Origin: Candidatus Hydrogenedentota bacterium
Lineage (GTDB): Bacteria; UBA8481; J006
Assembly: GCA_003697085.1 (NCBI GenBank)
Contig: RFFU01000040.1
Coordinates: 1 to 64,000 of the forward strand
Length of the DNA: 64,000 nucleotides
Direction: 5' to 3'
Positions 43,199 to 56,100 of this stretch are shown here, one piece after another. The first letter of the stretch is position 1; every line of letters begins with the position of its first letter. Made by a program: the position numbers and the translations under genes. Below the pieces are notes generated by a model. That model was given only the letters and a program-made list of their open reading frames with translations. It was not told the origin of the DNA and did no database searches.

Positions 43199-45640
43199 AT
43201 GGATTGTGAGACTGGTTTTGTTTCCGGGCACCGAAGGCGGCGAGAGAAGGTGCGCGTCGTCTTGTTTGCCGGGCTGTGTCTTCTTCTTTTGTGCGCGGCG
43301 GCGATGCTTGTGGAAGATCGGGTGGCGGGCGAGGTTGTTCCGGCGGCGGTAGTCCGGGCGGCGGCGGTAGGCCCGTCGGCCGATGGAGAGGTCATCGTCG
43401 TTCCGCGCGACGAAGCCGCCTTGTCGGTGCTCGAGACGCTCGGGTATTCGATCAAGAGGCGCCTCTCGCCGCTCAACGCCGTTCTGTTGGCGGTTCCGGT
43501 GGGAAAGACGACAGAAGAAGCCGTCGCGGAACTGGCTGTTCGGGCGGACCTCGTGGACGTAAGGCGGAACCGTCTCTATTCGCGGGCGGTAACTCCGAAT
43601 GATCCGCAGTTCTCGAATCAATGGCAGTTCGATTCGATCGTGGCGGAGCCGGCGTGGGACATCGATACGGGAACGGCTTCGGAGACGATCGCGATCATCG
43701 ATGACGGAATCGACACGGATCACGTCGATCTGGCGGCGAGGCTCGTCTTTGTGAAGGGCGCCGATGTCGTCAACAACGATGACGATCCTTCCCAATTCGT
43801 CAACATTCACGGAACGGAGGTGGCCGGGATGGCGGCCGCGATCACGAACAACGGTCAAGATGCCGCCGGGGTGGATTGGAACGCAAAAATCATGCCGATC
43901 CAGGTTTTTGCCGATGTCGCGGGATCGAGCGCAACGAGTGCGGATATTGCCGCAGGAATCATCAAGGCGGTCGAGAATCACGCGAGTGTGATCAATCTTT
44001 CCTTGATGGGATTTCTCGATTTTGCTCCGGACGATACGATCGAAGATGCGATCGCCTATGCCGTGAACGCCGGTATTCCGGTGGTGGCCGCCGCCGGGAA
44101 TTTCAACAGTGGCGGGACGACGTGGCCGGAGACGGTACCCATCCATCGATTTCCAGGGAGTTCGTTTCTCACGATTTCGGTTGGGGCCACGAACCGTGCG
44201 GATTCCTGGGCCAATTTTTCCGCCTACGTTCGTCCGGACGAAGCATCCTATCAGACGTGGATCAATCCCGGCGGGACCCTTCTCGGAGATTTGGGGATTC
44301 AGGAAGGGCAGTTGACGACGCTCGATCTTGTCGCTCCGGGCGAAAGTGTCGTGACGTTAACGGCGGGTGTTGGCGTGGCGACCGTGAATGGGACCTCGTT
44401 TTCGGCTCCTTTGGTTTTCGGAGCCGTGACACTGGTGAAGCATATCCGGAGCGAGTATTCGCCGGAGAACCTACGCGAGATTCTCCGGGTCACCGCGCGC
44501 GACATCGGGCCGGGAGGGTACGATGCGCCAACCGGCGCCGGTGTCCTCGATCTCAACAAACTTCTCGGGACGGCTCTTTATGAATCGCTCTATCCCTTTT
44601 CGGACGACACGCGGACGATCCGAGCGGATTCCTTTTCCGCGGCTGTTCCGGGAGACACCGGCAATGCTCTTTCGGCGGCAAATGGGCGAGTCGGGCGGCG
44701 TTCTCTCGAGATCACGGGAAACAACGTTTACACGGGATACGACGGCGCTCTGGGAGCGGAGAGCGGGACGATCGAATTCTACGTTTGGTTCGACGCAACT
44801 CAACCGAACGATACGGCTTACGTGGTTACTCAAAAGGGGAATCTGGCGAAAGGGGGGGGGAGCTTGGATCTCATCTATCGTTCGGACGGACATCTGGAGT
44901 ATCGGTTGGCGGATACGGTGACGCTTGTCAGCGCCGATACGCTTTTCGCCCAGCGTTGGTACCACGTCGCGATGACGTATGGCGACAGCGGAGCCTTTCT
45001 TTATGTGAACGGAGAATCGCAGGCGTCGTCGGGGGTCACCGGCGGCCCGCCGGTTCAAGACACGGTCTTTTTCGGCGCACCGGGTTCCGTGGGCTCCTCG
45101 GCGGTATGCCGAATCGATTCGCTCAGATTTTCGCGAGGGCAGCGCCTGATCTTTCCGAGCGCTCTGGCGGTGACGGTCTGGAGCCAGAAGGCCACGACCA
45201 ACGCGCTCGATGCCGTCAGTGTTCGGTGGACGGCGTTGCGGAACGAGACATCGCCCGTGACAATCTCGATCTATGCCGACGAGAACCGCGAGGGATTCGA
45301 TGGGATCCCCCTGGCGACGGGGTTGGCGAACGATGGTCAGGAGACGGTAAGCCTTGCGGCTCTCGCCTCGACGGGAAAGGAGTATTTTCTCTACGTGACG
45401 GCGGAGGATCTTGTTTACGGTAACGAGAGCGTCTCGGCCTATTCGGACACAGCCTTCAAGGCTTTTACGGCTTTATCGGATTTGTTGACCGCGACTCCGG
45501 GGCGGTCGGGAGAGTGCCGGTTGGCCACCGTTACCGGCGCGCGGGGAGTGAAGTGGTTGAGATGGTTTCGGGATCGGGCGATGAGCCTTCCCTTCGGCCG
45601 TTGGCTCGTCGGTTTTTACTATCGTGTATGGGGCTGTTGA
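43199..45640 (+). CDS. secreted subtilisin-like serine protease (S8) with LamG domain and CFI-box-like C terminus
   Basis: 813 residues. Signal sequence about 19-43. A propeptide-like region (about 60-130) precedes the S8 domain (about 136-450). The catalytic triad is Asp168 (AIIDDGID), His204 (VNIHGTEVAGM) and Ser400 (VNGTSFSAP). A LamG/concanavalin-like domain follows (about 490-660: GTIEFYVWF, WYHVAMTYGDSGAFLYVNGE), then a beta-sandwich (about 670-765). The C terminus CRLATVTG...WLRWFRDRAMSLPFGRWLVGFYY resembles a CFI-box anchor. It may process the surface amylases or degrade glucan-bound protein; this is inference from location. Confidence 0.88.
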   Translation: MDCETGFVSGHRRRREKVRVVLFAGLCLLLLCAAAMLVEDRVAGEVVPAAVVRAAAVGPSADGEVIVVPRDEAALSVLETLGYSIKRRLSPLNAVLLAVPVGKTTEEAVAELAVRADLVDVRRNRLYSRAVTPNDPQFSNQWQFDSIVAEPAWDIDTGTASETIAIIDDGIDTDHVDLAARLVFVKGADVVNNDDDPSQFVNIHGTEVAGMAAAITNNGQDAAGVDWNAKIMPIQVFADVAGSSATSADIAAGIIKAVENHASVINLSLMGFLDFAPDDTIEDAIAYAVNAGIPVVAAAGNFNSGGTTWPETVPIHRFPGSSFLTISVGATNRADSWANFSAYVRPDEASYQTWINPGGTLLGDLGIQEGQLTTLDLVAPGESVVTLTAGVGVATVNGTSFSAPLVFGAVTLVKHIRSEYSPENLREILRVTARDIGPGGYDAPTGAGVLDLNKLLGTALYESLYPFSDDTRTIRADSFSAAVPGDTGNALSAANGRVGRRSLEITGNNVYTGYDGALGAESGTIEFYVWFDATQPNDTAYVVTQKGNLAKGGGSLDLIYRSDGHLEYRLADTVTLVSADTLFAQRWYHVAMTYGDSGAFLYVNGESQASSGVTGGPPVQDTVFFGAPGSVGSSAVCRIDSLRFSRGQRLIFPSALAVTVWSQKATTNALDAVSVRWTALRNETSPVTISIYADENREGFDGIPLATGLANDGQETVSLAALASTGKEYFLYVTAEDLVYGNESVSAYSDTAFKAFTALSDLLTATPGRSGECRLATVTGARGVKWLRWFRDRAMSLPFGRWLVGFYYRVWGC

Positions 45641-45652
45641 CGGGCGCGGCCG

Positions 45653-47041
45653 GTGAGTAAGAGAGTGCATCGGGACGGGCACGGTTCGTCCGTGTGGCGT
45701 GCCGGAAGAGAGATTGTTTACCAGATCTTTCCGGATCGCTGGAGGCGTTCGAAGAGTTCGCCGGAAGTTCTGCCACGAGGGAGGAGGTGGCGGGGGAGAC
45801 CGGTGATCGTGACGAGCAACGCCCGGCTTCTCGGTTCCCGGCGCAACGGCCAGCGCACCTTTTACGGCGGAGACCTGCAGGGAATCACGGATTCGCTGGA
45901 TTATCTTTCGAGTCTCGGAGTCACGATCCTGTATCTGAACCCGATCTTCGAGGGGAGAAGTTGTCACCGATACGACACGGTCGATCATTTGCGGATCGAC
46001 CCGATGCTGGGAACGCGCGAGGATTTCGAGGTGCTGTGTCGAGAGGCGAAGAGCCGGGGGATGAAGATCGTTCTGGACGGCGTCTTCAATCACACGTCGC
46101 TGGATCACCCCTGGTACCGATCATCGAGCCTGCGCCGGCGATATTATCTGATGAAGAACGAGACCGAAACTATGACGTGGATGAACGGCGGAGGGTTACC
46201 GAAACTGGATACGGAAAATCCGCGGGTGTTGAGCGCTATCCGGAAAACGATCGAGGCGTGGCCGGAGGCGGACGGCTGGAGGCTGGACGCGGCGCATCTT
46301 CTTCCGGAGAGGTGTTTGCGGGAGATCCGCGGGGCAGCCGGGACGCGGAAGATCGTGATCGAGGATTGGGAACATTCGGCTCATTATTTCCGGAAGGGAT
46401 TGGCAGATTCCGTCACGAACTTTCTTTTTCGGGACGCGATGGAGAGGTATTTCATCGAGGATCTGGCTCCAGAGACGTTGGTGGAGCGGCTTCGGGTCTG
46501 GATCGAGGGGTATCCTCGAGCGCAACTACCTTGGGTGTGGAATTTTCTCGACAATCATGACACGGCGCGTCTGTTGGGGAGGGTGGGGCGTGAGCGGTTT
46601 TTTCGAGCGGCGGTTTTCCTCTTCACTTTACCGGGAACGCCGATGGTTTTTCACGGGGACGAGGTCGGATTGGGCGGCGGTGGAGCGCGGAAGAACCACG
46701 ACGCGGGGCGGCAGGTGATGCCGTGGAACGAGCGGTGGTGGGATCGGGGTATCTTGGAGCATTTTCGAGCATTGGCGTCTTTCCGGAAGCGGTTTGGACC
46801 GGCGACGCGGGGGCGGTTCCGGGTTCTGGCGGCGGAGAATGGCAGCCGGACGGTAGTGTGGGAGATGGAGTGGGGTGGATATCGAATCTATTCGGCCGTG
46901 AATGATGGGTATCGGGGATCGCGGGTTCCAGGTATGGACGGAAGACGGGTGAGACTGAAACCGGGCGAGTGGATAGTAAGGGGCGAGGATCGAGAGGGGG
47001 AGATGCGGTTGGGATCGGAGCAAATTTCCTACTCAACGTAA
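45653..47041 (+). CDS. GH13 alpha-amylase family enzyme, probably intracellular
   Basis: 462 residues. (beta/alpha)8 catalytic domain with all four GH13 regions: DGVFNH at 142-147, GWRLDAA with nucleophile Asp212, VIEDWE with acid/base Glu237, and FLDNHD with Asp303. There is also YGGDLQGITDSLDYLSSLGV near 71-90, as in neopullulanase/cyclomaltodextrinase-type enzymes. A C-terminal beta domain begins near 390. No signal peptide, so it should act in the cytoplasm on imported maltooligosaccharides. The GTG start is 12 bp after the protease gene, with only a weak ribosome-binding site. Confidence 0.9.
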   Translation: MSKRVHRDGHGSSVWRAGREIVYQIFPDRWRRSKSSPEVLPRGRRWRGRPVIVTSNARLLGSRRNGQRTFYGGDLQGITDSLDYLSSLGVTILYLNPIFEGRSCHRYDTVDHLRIDPMLGTREDFEVLCREAKSRGMKIVLDGVFNHTSLDHPWYRSSSLRRRYYLMKNETETMTWMNGGGLPKLDTENPRVLSAIRKTIEAWPEADGWRLDAAHLLPERCLREIRGAAGTRKIVIEDWEHSAHYFRKGLADSVTNFLFRDAMERYFIEDLAPETLVERLRVWIEGYPRAQLPWVWNFLDNHDTARLLGRVGRERFFRAAVFLFTLPGTPMVFHGDEVGLGGGGARKNHDAGRQVMPWNERWWDRGILEHFRALASFRKRFGPATRGRFRVLAAENGSRTVVWEMEWGGYRIYSAVNDGYRGSRVPGMDGRRVRLKPGEWIVRGEDREGEMRLGSEQISYST

Positions 47042-47063
47042 GTTTTTCCACGGTTTCCGCGAC

Positions 47064-47091
47064 TTGCGGGTGGGCGTGGAAGTGATAGAAT
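47064..47091 (+). promoter_or_regulatory. candidate internal promoter upstream of the giant amylase gene
   Basis: TTGCGG (47064-47069), 16 bases, TAGAAT (47086-47091). If used, transcription would begin near 47098, so the giant protein would start at a later codon such as GTG 47196. It would allow separate expression of the last two genes of the cluster. Confidence 0.4.
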
Positions 47092-47195
47092 TAAGGCGTA
47101 ACGATACGAAAGAGAAGAATCGGAAAGAAAAAAGGAACGCAGGAGGAAAAGGAAGCGGTGGTACTGGCGCGACCGTTGAAGAGGGACCGGATGCT

Positions 47196-50100
47196 GTGCG
47201 TCCTTTCGATCAGGCTGTGAAGAGACCGTCACACGGAAAGCGGCGGAGGGAGATCGAGCGGGGGCGGTCTTTCGTTTCGATAGGGCTTTTACTTTTCGGA
47301 GGGGGCTTGCTTTTTCAGATTTTCGCGCCCGTTTATGCGACGAATCCGGTGACGGTGCCGGGAGATTTCAACGGCTGGAACAATTCCTCGGGAAACAAGA
47401 TGACGTACATCAACACTTGGAACGGAAGGGATGTCTTTGCGGTACTGACGACGATCGACTCGGTCGCGTATGGAACCGGTCACCAATACAAGATTTACGT
47501 CGGCGATTGGGCGACGCCTTCCGGGGGGTGGTTGGGTGGCGGAACGTCCTCCGGGTTGAAACTTCCGCAGGTTGTCAATCAACTGGATTCTCAACCCGTA
47601 ACACCCACCATTACCATCGATATCGACACTTCGGTTTATCACGATACACCGGGAATGTTTTATATTCAGTTTCGTGTTAAGCCTTCAGGTGGGGGGCTGG
47701 GAACGATCAACGATGTGGTTTTCAAGAGGGCGACCGTCCAAGCCCCGGGAACGTATAACGGGTGGGATACGGACGGCGCAGCCACGGAGATGGCGAAGAT
47801 TGGGTTGACGGACACGTGGGTGAAATACGTCTCGATAAGCGCGGTCGGCACCGTGCAATTCAAGATCATTACCGGAAACTCGTGGGACTGGTACCACTGG
47901 GGCTGGTCGAACGCGAACACGCTTTCGGTTCCGGTGGACACGACGGCATTCGAGGGACCAAGTTTCGGGGCGGGGCAGCCGCAGAATATCCAGGTGAACG
48001 TCACGGAAACCGGTGTCTATCGCCTGACATTCAACACGGTGACGGATCAGATCACGTTTACGAAGGTCACGGAACCGTTGATCAGCCAAGTGCAGACGTC
48101 GGGAGCGTCGGCGACGGACGATTTCATCGAGTTGTACAATCCCACGCCGGATTCGATCGAGATGAGCAACTATTTTCTGGCGCAGAGAGCCTCTTCGGAG
48201 GAGACGGTCACAGTCATCCATCGATTCACATCGGACAGCATTCCTCCTCACGGATATTACCTTTGGGCGCACGCGACGGGTTATACGGGCGAGACACCAG
48301 CCAACCAGACTTCCTTGGTCAACGTTACGAATGACAATTTGATTTTGCTGAAGAAGAACGGCGACACGACGAGTGAGTATTTGGCGGAGGTGGTGGATGC
48401 CGTCGGATACGGTGCCTGGGCGGCACCGACATCACTGGCTGCGCAGGAATCGGGCTATTGGCGCTCGGCGTTTTACGAAGGCAGCGGATTGGCGTCCAAT
48501 CCCGCGGCGAATGGGAGTTTGATGCGGTTGCCGGGGGGGATCGGCGGGGAGCATTCGGACAGTCAAGACAACGCCAACGATTTCATAACGCTTTCCGCGT
48601 CGATGCCGAGAAACAAGACAGGTTACAGGACTCCTTACACTTTTTCGGACACGGTTTCCCCTTCCTCAGTCGTTTCGGGAGAGACCTTTCTCTTAACGAT
48701 GGTGGTGAAGGACTGGTTGGGGGAGACGGTGGGTCTCTATTCGGATACCGCGGATCTGAGTGTTTCGGCGGGAACGATCAATCCGAAGAAGACACAAGCC
48801 TTTTCAGCGGGAACACGGAGCGAATCGGCCAGCATCACCGGTGCGCCGGCGACCGTGACGATCACGACGACGGCTCCGGACGGCTCCTTTCAAGGAACGG
48901 TGGATATCACGGTGACGCCGGATCTTGTCAACGGATGGCATATACCAAAGAACAACGAGCCGGATACGGCGGTGGATGCGGACAGTTTTATGAGGACGGC
49001 AACGAATACGGAAGGGGGGACGAACAACGATACGATGTGGCCGCGACGACGGACCACGGACAATCCGATTCTTTTGTGGGTGGGGAAGGCTCCTGTGGAT
49101 CCGGACTCTCCGCAGAGCGCGGCTTTTCGATATCAGACGGCTACGACGGCGTGGTCGGCGTGGCAGAATTTCGACGACACGGTGATCGTGGGGGGGAATC
49201 TCTACTATCGTTTTACGTTGAACCAGGGCGCAACGACGGACTGGGATTTCCGGGATACGGTGGCGTACTATTTCCGCCTGGAGCAGGTCGGCAAGGACAC
49301 GACCTACATTTACGGGAGCGGCGTGGCGGACGATGTCACGACGAGCCAAAAGACACCGGTCGAGGCGACCGCGCAGGCGAGCCCGTTTATCTACAAGATT
49401 CGTTCGACCCGTCCCTTGCCGCCGGATACCGCGATCTCACCGACCGACGGCCAGACGGATGTCGGGACGAGGAAACCGACGTTCACCTGGAAGGAGTCGT
49501 TCGACATCGACACGGCGGCGGGGGACACGATCGTCGATTACTATTTCGAGATTGCGACGAAGCCGGATATGAGTGACAGCGCCTCGCTGGGGTTGTCGAA
49601 GTGGTTGGGTTCGGGGAACACCTCGTACACGATCGATTCACCGCTTCAAGCCTTCACGTGGTACTACTGGAGGGTTCGCGCCAAGGATTCCGGGAGTCAG
49701 GTCAGCGACTATTCCGAGACCTTCCAGTTCAAGATCAACGCGATCATCGCCGTGGACGGGGACATATCGGACTGGATTCTGGGAGAGACGTTCCCGACGA
49801 TCAACGCGGGGAATATGAGTCATTCGACCTCGATGGGGATCACGTGGGATTCCAACAGTATCTATGTGATGTGGGACAAGAAGGAGTCGCTTCACGATTC
49901 GGACGTGCTTTTCATTTACATCGATGCGGTTCCGGGGGGGAGCAACACGTCGATCAATTGGAGCGGAACGCACAATCTCCCGTTCGCGGCCGACACGGCG
50001 TTTCATATGGAACCGAAAGGACTGAAGTTCGAGTATCGGTACTGGAACGGGGGGGCGTGGGTCTGGAAGGGGGCGATCGGACAAAAGGCCCAGAATTACG

Positions 50101-53100
50101 CCGGCGGGATCGCGGAAGTCAGTTTCCCGTGGTCGTTGATTGGTTCGCCGTCCCGATTCAAGATTCTCGTCTATGCAATGAACAACGCCTCGTCAAACCA
50201 TAACATTTACTCGATCATTCCGGTCCAGAATCGAACCGGCCCTTCTTCCCAAAAACTGGTGAATTACTTCGAGTTCCCGTCCTCGCAATCGACGGTTCCG
50301 AACACGCCGAAGTATTATAAGACGACGGTTGTGTGGCCGGCGGCCTCCAAAGGGGTGACTTCCTTCACGCCCTTGATCGACGGGGTGAAGGACCCCGGCT
50401 GGGGCGACGTACCGACGGCCACGAGCGCCTCGTACCGCCAGCCGTTCCCGGGGCCGGCGGACACTCCGATCGAGGTACCCCCCGGCGGAATTTGCCGCGA
50501 CGTCTATGTGACAAACGACGCGCAGTGGCTCTATATCGGGTGGGAAGCCTTCAGTGATCCGTACCAATTGGAGACGGATAACACCGAGCAGAATGCCGAT
50601 TATGGCTTCTTCGTGACGGACACGGGCGTTTGGGGATCGCCGGTGGATCCTTGGCGATGGTACGATGCGAACCGAAACTTCAATGCGACCCACCGTACGA
50701 CGGGATACGGCGTCAACGTTGTTGCAAATGGGACGGTCGGGTTTCAGGAATCGAACTTTTCGAGTGCCTTCAAGTACACGACGGTTGATGGCGTCAACTG
50801 GGAGAACGGAGTGACGATGACGATCGACGAGGACTGGTCCGCCGACTTCAACGATTCCGGCCAGGGGTGGGGAGAACTGAGAATACCGTTATCGGATATT
50901 CGGGCGGACATCGGGCCGGGAGACACGATCGCCATCGTTCATTTCGGGCGTCATTCCGCTGCAAAGCCTGGGGTGAACGATGTCACGCCGTTCGACGGAG
51001 CGGCGGCGAGCAACTGGGCGGACAACAATGCCGTCCACGAGATGGGGGACACGGCGGTTTTCGTCTATGTGATTCAGCCGGGGGTGATCGACGCCTTTCA
51101 CATACCCGATTCCGCTCCCGTACTGGGCCGTGGTTTGATGCGGCAGCCGGCGTCTCCCAATACCTCCGACAACATCGAACTCTTCCTCCGGGCCAATCCC
51201 GAGGGCGTGGCGACGACGGTCGATCTTATCTATTCGACGGACACGTGGGCGAGCAGTACGAGTACCTCGATGGCGGTGGCCTACGCCAGTGGAGGAGCGG
51301 ATTTCTGGTCTGTGACGCTTCCCTCGATCCCCGCCGGCACGATCTTGCGTTATTACTTCAAGGCGCAGTCGGATGTGATGACGACGTACGTCTACGGTTA
51401 TGACACGCAATCGTACACGACTTCGGTTCAAGCGACGGCGCAAGCGAACGCATTCTCCGTTTTGCTCGGGAACACTCCCCCGACCACTCCTACCGAGGTG
51501 ACACTTTTGCCGACGTCGCCTTCGACAAACGACACACTGGTGGCAACCGCCTCCGGCGCTTCCGACTCAGACGTGGATGTCGGGGTGGACACGCTGATCT
51601 ATCGTTTCCGCTGGTACAAGGGGGAGGTGTTCCAGTTCGAGACGTTCGATTCGGTGCCGCCTTATACCTCGCAAGTCGTTCCGGCTTCCACTGCCTCGGG
51701 CGAGACGTGGTTCGTGAAGGTTGCCGCGGGGGACGGGGAAGACACATCGAGCGAGATCACGAGCGCGGTACGCCTGATCTCGACGTTGGCCGTCTGGCCC
51801 GCTCCCTTGCACGACCGTGTCAACTCCGCGCGGATCGTCACCAGTGTCAGCGGAGGGAAGCAGGTGAGAGAGTGGGTTTGGAAGGACAAGGACGGCGACG
51901 TCCGCTCGGGCCGAAGTGATCTCGACTTGAAGGAAGTGCGGATTCAAGCGGATACCGATTACATCTATTTCCTCTTACGGCTCGGGACCTTCTCGATCGA
52001 CAAACCATTTATCGCGATCGCGGTCGATACGAGCCTGGATGCTTCAGGGGGAACGGAGATGGGGGATCAGACGGCGCTTCTTCTCGGAGGCGGTTTTGCC
52101 ACGCCCGCGCTGAAATTCGAACGAATGATCGCGATTCACGCGGTTTCGAGCGGGAGTCTTGCGGTGGAATTGGATACAGGGGCGGGGGTTCCTGATTGGG
52201 GAACGCCCCGTTCCGGCTACCTTTTGAATGTACGGCGCGAAGCGGGAACGATCGAGGTGCGGTTGGCCCGCTCGGATCTTCTGCTTAAAGGAATCTGTAC
52301 GGCTCGGTTTGCCGTGGCGACCTTCGACAACGTCGTGGGGTCGGCGGCGGCGATCGATGCTACGAAGGATTACAGCGGCAACGATGCGTTCGACGCCGTC
52401 TCAATGCCCGCGTTTTCGTCGAACGATGCGGACTTTTCGATGTCAGCCTGGGATGAAGATCTCTCCGACAACGACCTCGATTACTGGTTCCAACTTTCCT
52501 TTGCGGACACGATTCTCGAGGCGAACGATTCCCCCTCGAGTACGCCCGGAATGCTTCCGGCAACGGGAGACAGCGAGACGACCAACCCTCCGTTTTTCAG
52601 TTGGGGGCAGCCGGATGATTTGGGGACGAACGATACGGTCATTGCGTACATCTTCGAGTTGGGAGACTCGGGGGCGGACTTCGAGCAAGCCGTAACGTAC
52701 AGGGTGATAACGAGCGCTCGGAATTACACTCCGCCGACCTTTCTCACGGACAGCACCTACCATTCGTGGCTTGTCCGAGCCGTGGATCGAAGCGGGCAGA
52801 TCGGAACGGCGGTCGTCCAGACCTATTTCCAAGAGAATGCCACTTCGATTCTTGTCACGGCTCCCGATGACAAGCAGAACCTCAATAACCTTGGAGCGAG
52901 GAATGGAGACGAAGTTGCGGTGACCTCGATCATTTGGACCTGGCCGGCGGCGATTCATTCGGAAAGTGCTCCGATCGATTCGTACATCATCGAGATCGAT
53001 ACCTCCACGGCGTTCACGAAACCGATCCTTGTGGATACGCTGCCCGGTTCGCAGAGGAGTTACACGTATGCGGGAGCGGTGCGAGGCGAGGTCTATTACG

Positions 53101-56100
53101 CCAGACTCAAAGCGGTTGATACGGGAGGTTTCACCGGCACATCGTCGCCTTCGGACGGAATCTATGTCAGCCGGAGGTACGCCAACGGTGACTCGACCGA
53201 TTGGGCCTCGGCGGGCGGAATGGCTCCGGACACCATCAACACGCCGGCGGCTCCGTCGTGGGAAGGAATCTGGATGGATTCGGTGACGGACAACCGAACG
53301 GACGACGCCGGAAACGCGTCCCGAGATCTGAAGGAGTTCCACGTGACCGCCGATTCCTTCAACCTTTATCTCCTAATGACTTTTCGAGATTTCACGAACG
53401 ATGCCATCATCCAGGTCGCGGTTTCGACGGACAATTCCTCCGACAAGCGTGTTTACGAAGGGCGAAGCGTTTATGCGGAGGATTCCTATACGTCGGTGGA
53501 GGGAGCCTGGGAACGAATGATACGGGTGAGGACGGGAAACGACGATGTTTACACCTTAAACACGGCCTTTGCCGGCCAAGCGGCGAAATATACCGAGAAT
53601 GTGTCGCAGAGAATGGTGGAGGTGGCGGTGCCGCTTTCGCGGTTGGGAGGTCGGGAGAAGATCTTGGGAAACACGGTAGGGTTCACGGTGGCGACCTTCA
53701 TTAATTCAGCGGGAAGCGTCGGGCAGAACGGAGCGAACAATTCGAACATCGTCGATGTAATCACGACGAACAACGGCACGGGGACGTGGGGCGAGGTGAG
53801 CGATCGGGACGTCGATTTCCTCTTGAATGTGACGTTCGATGGCGAAGGGAGGGTTACGGCGATCTCGGCCGATACCGTCTCGAGCACGATTCCTGACGAA
53901 CCGACGCAGACGGGAGCCGCTGCTTCTTCAAACTTTGATCTCATCTTCTACAATCTCTTCGTCGATCGCTTTCTTTCTGGGCGGAGTGACAATCCTCCTT
54001 CCGATCTGGATATGACCGGCGGCGATCTCGAGGGTATCGCGGATTCTTTCACCTATTTCAACAAGATGGGGGTCACCTGCGTGTATCTTTCGCCGATCAT
54101 GGATTTCGGCGGCGGGGTTTGGGGATACAATCAGAGCGATCTGTATCGTCTCCAATGGAGTTTTGGTTCGCCGAGTGCGCCGCGGAATGGAACGCTGGAT
54201 TTCGTCGATTTCGTCAAACGCGCCCGCCATCACAATCTCAAAGTGGGTTTCGACTGGGTTCCGGGACAGGTATATAACGGGCGAACCGTTTCGAATCATC
54301 CGGAACTCTTCGAGGGAAAGCGATTCGGCGGCGAGGCGGTGCGGCAGGAATCGGTCGAGGCGCGGCAGTTCTTCTCGGACCATTCGCTTTTCTGGGCGGC
54401 GCTGGGGTCGTCGGCGTATCGTGTCGATAATCCCAAATTCTACCCAGATGATTACACGACCGGTTTGCCTTTCTTTGCTTACACGCGTGAGTTTTGGGAC
54501 AAGTACGTTCCCGACCTGTACACCTTTGGAGAGGTGCCGGACAACGAGGGAGTGGTGGGGGCGTTTTGTAAGGACGGGCAGAGGCTCACGGGGATGCTTG
54601 ACTTTCCGATGATGTTCGGATTGCAGCAGTGGGCCGCCGGAAACAAGAATGCCAGCGATTTCAAGACACAGGATATCGAAGGAAAGGAGCCGAGTTACCA
54701 AGGAGCCGTGAAGGCGTTGATGGCGACTCTTATCGAAAATCACGATCATAGTCGGACTTATCATCAAGTCGGCGGAGGTCCGGATCTGGACGGATCGAAG
54801 GATCCGGCGATCATGGCGAACATTCAGTTGGCGTATCTCTTTGCCGGCGCGCACAGTCACAATCCGGTGATCTGGTACGGCGACGAGGTCCCCATTACGG
54901 GATGGAAGGATTACACCTATCCGGGGTTCACCTATACGACGAGCACGAGCAAATTCGGGAATACCAGGGCCTTCCCGTGGGATTTCCCGGACGGGACGTG
55001 GTTGCGAGACAATTTTCGGGCGATCTTCACCGCACGGAACATCTTCCGCGCGCTTCGGACGGACAATGCCGGGCGCTTTTTCGATATTCCGGATCTCAAT
55101 GTGATGACGATGCAGAGATTCACTGGGGGAGCGGGGGATTACGAGAAGGTGGTGGCGGTGATCAACAACGCCAATGTGGACAAGAATGTTACGATTGCCA
55201 CGGGCGACAGCAACAAGTTCTTCCGCGATTGGCTCAACCCCGCCGTGACGGGGACCACGGATGCTTCCGGAAATCTCGTCGGCTGGAATGTGCCGTCGAA
55301 CTGGGGGTTTTATCTTGTGCGCGGGGGATTCGGACAGAGGCAGTTGCACGTGGATGCGGGAATGAGCGGTGTGATCGTCTCGATAGACAATACTTCTTCC
55401 TGGACTTGTGTGACGGGGGACGACGGGAGTTGCACGATCACGCGGATTCTCGTCAACGACGAAGGCAATGGGAACTTTAATTCGTGGGATCGCACCTTGC
55501 GGGCCTGGAAGAAAGGGTACAAGGAGTACGTCGGGACGTACACCTTCGGTTCCTCGAACGGAGTGGCGGCGGTTGCCGATGACACGACGATTACGTTGCA
55601 AGCGGATGATGGCGTTCCCCCGGCGGCTCCGCAGGGCCTTTCGGCCCAGCCGCGGGACCGAGCCGCGTTCCTGACCTGGGAGAAGAACAATGAAAGCGAT
55701 TTCGAGTCGTACAAGGTCTATCGATCCAAAACGCCCAACGATCCCTCACCGACCTTGATCGCCGAAACACTTCGTCCGTTCCTTTACGATAACGATCTCG
55801 ATAACTTTCTGACCAACGGCGATACCTATTATTACAAGGTTCGCGCGATGGACTGGAACGAGAACTTGTCCGGGTTTTCGAACGAGGTGGCGGTGGTTCC
55901 GGGAAAGTACAACGTGAAGTTTTATTTGGAACTTGAAGGTTCGGGACTGAGCGGAGTGCAATACGCCATGATTGCAGGGAACCATGACGCCCTCGGCGCC
56001 TGGACTCCAGTTCAGATGACACAGGTCGATACCACGCTCTGGATGATAGAGACTGAGATGGATCCGACCTCGATGCCGGAGTACAAATATGTTGTTCAAA

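Noticed and set aside
53928-55601. Minus-strand open frame of 557 codons opposite the GH13 domain of the giant protein
   Set aside because: It covers exactly the conserved catalytic region of the plus-strand gene and shows no family features.
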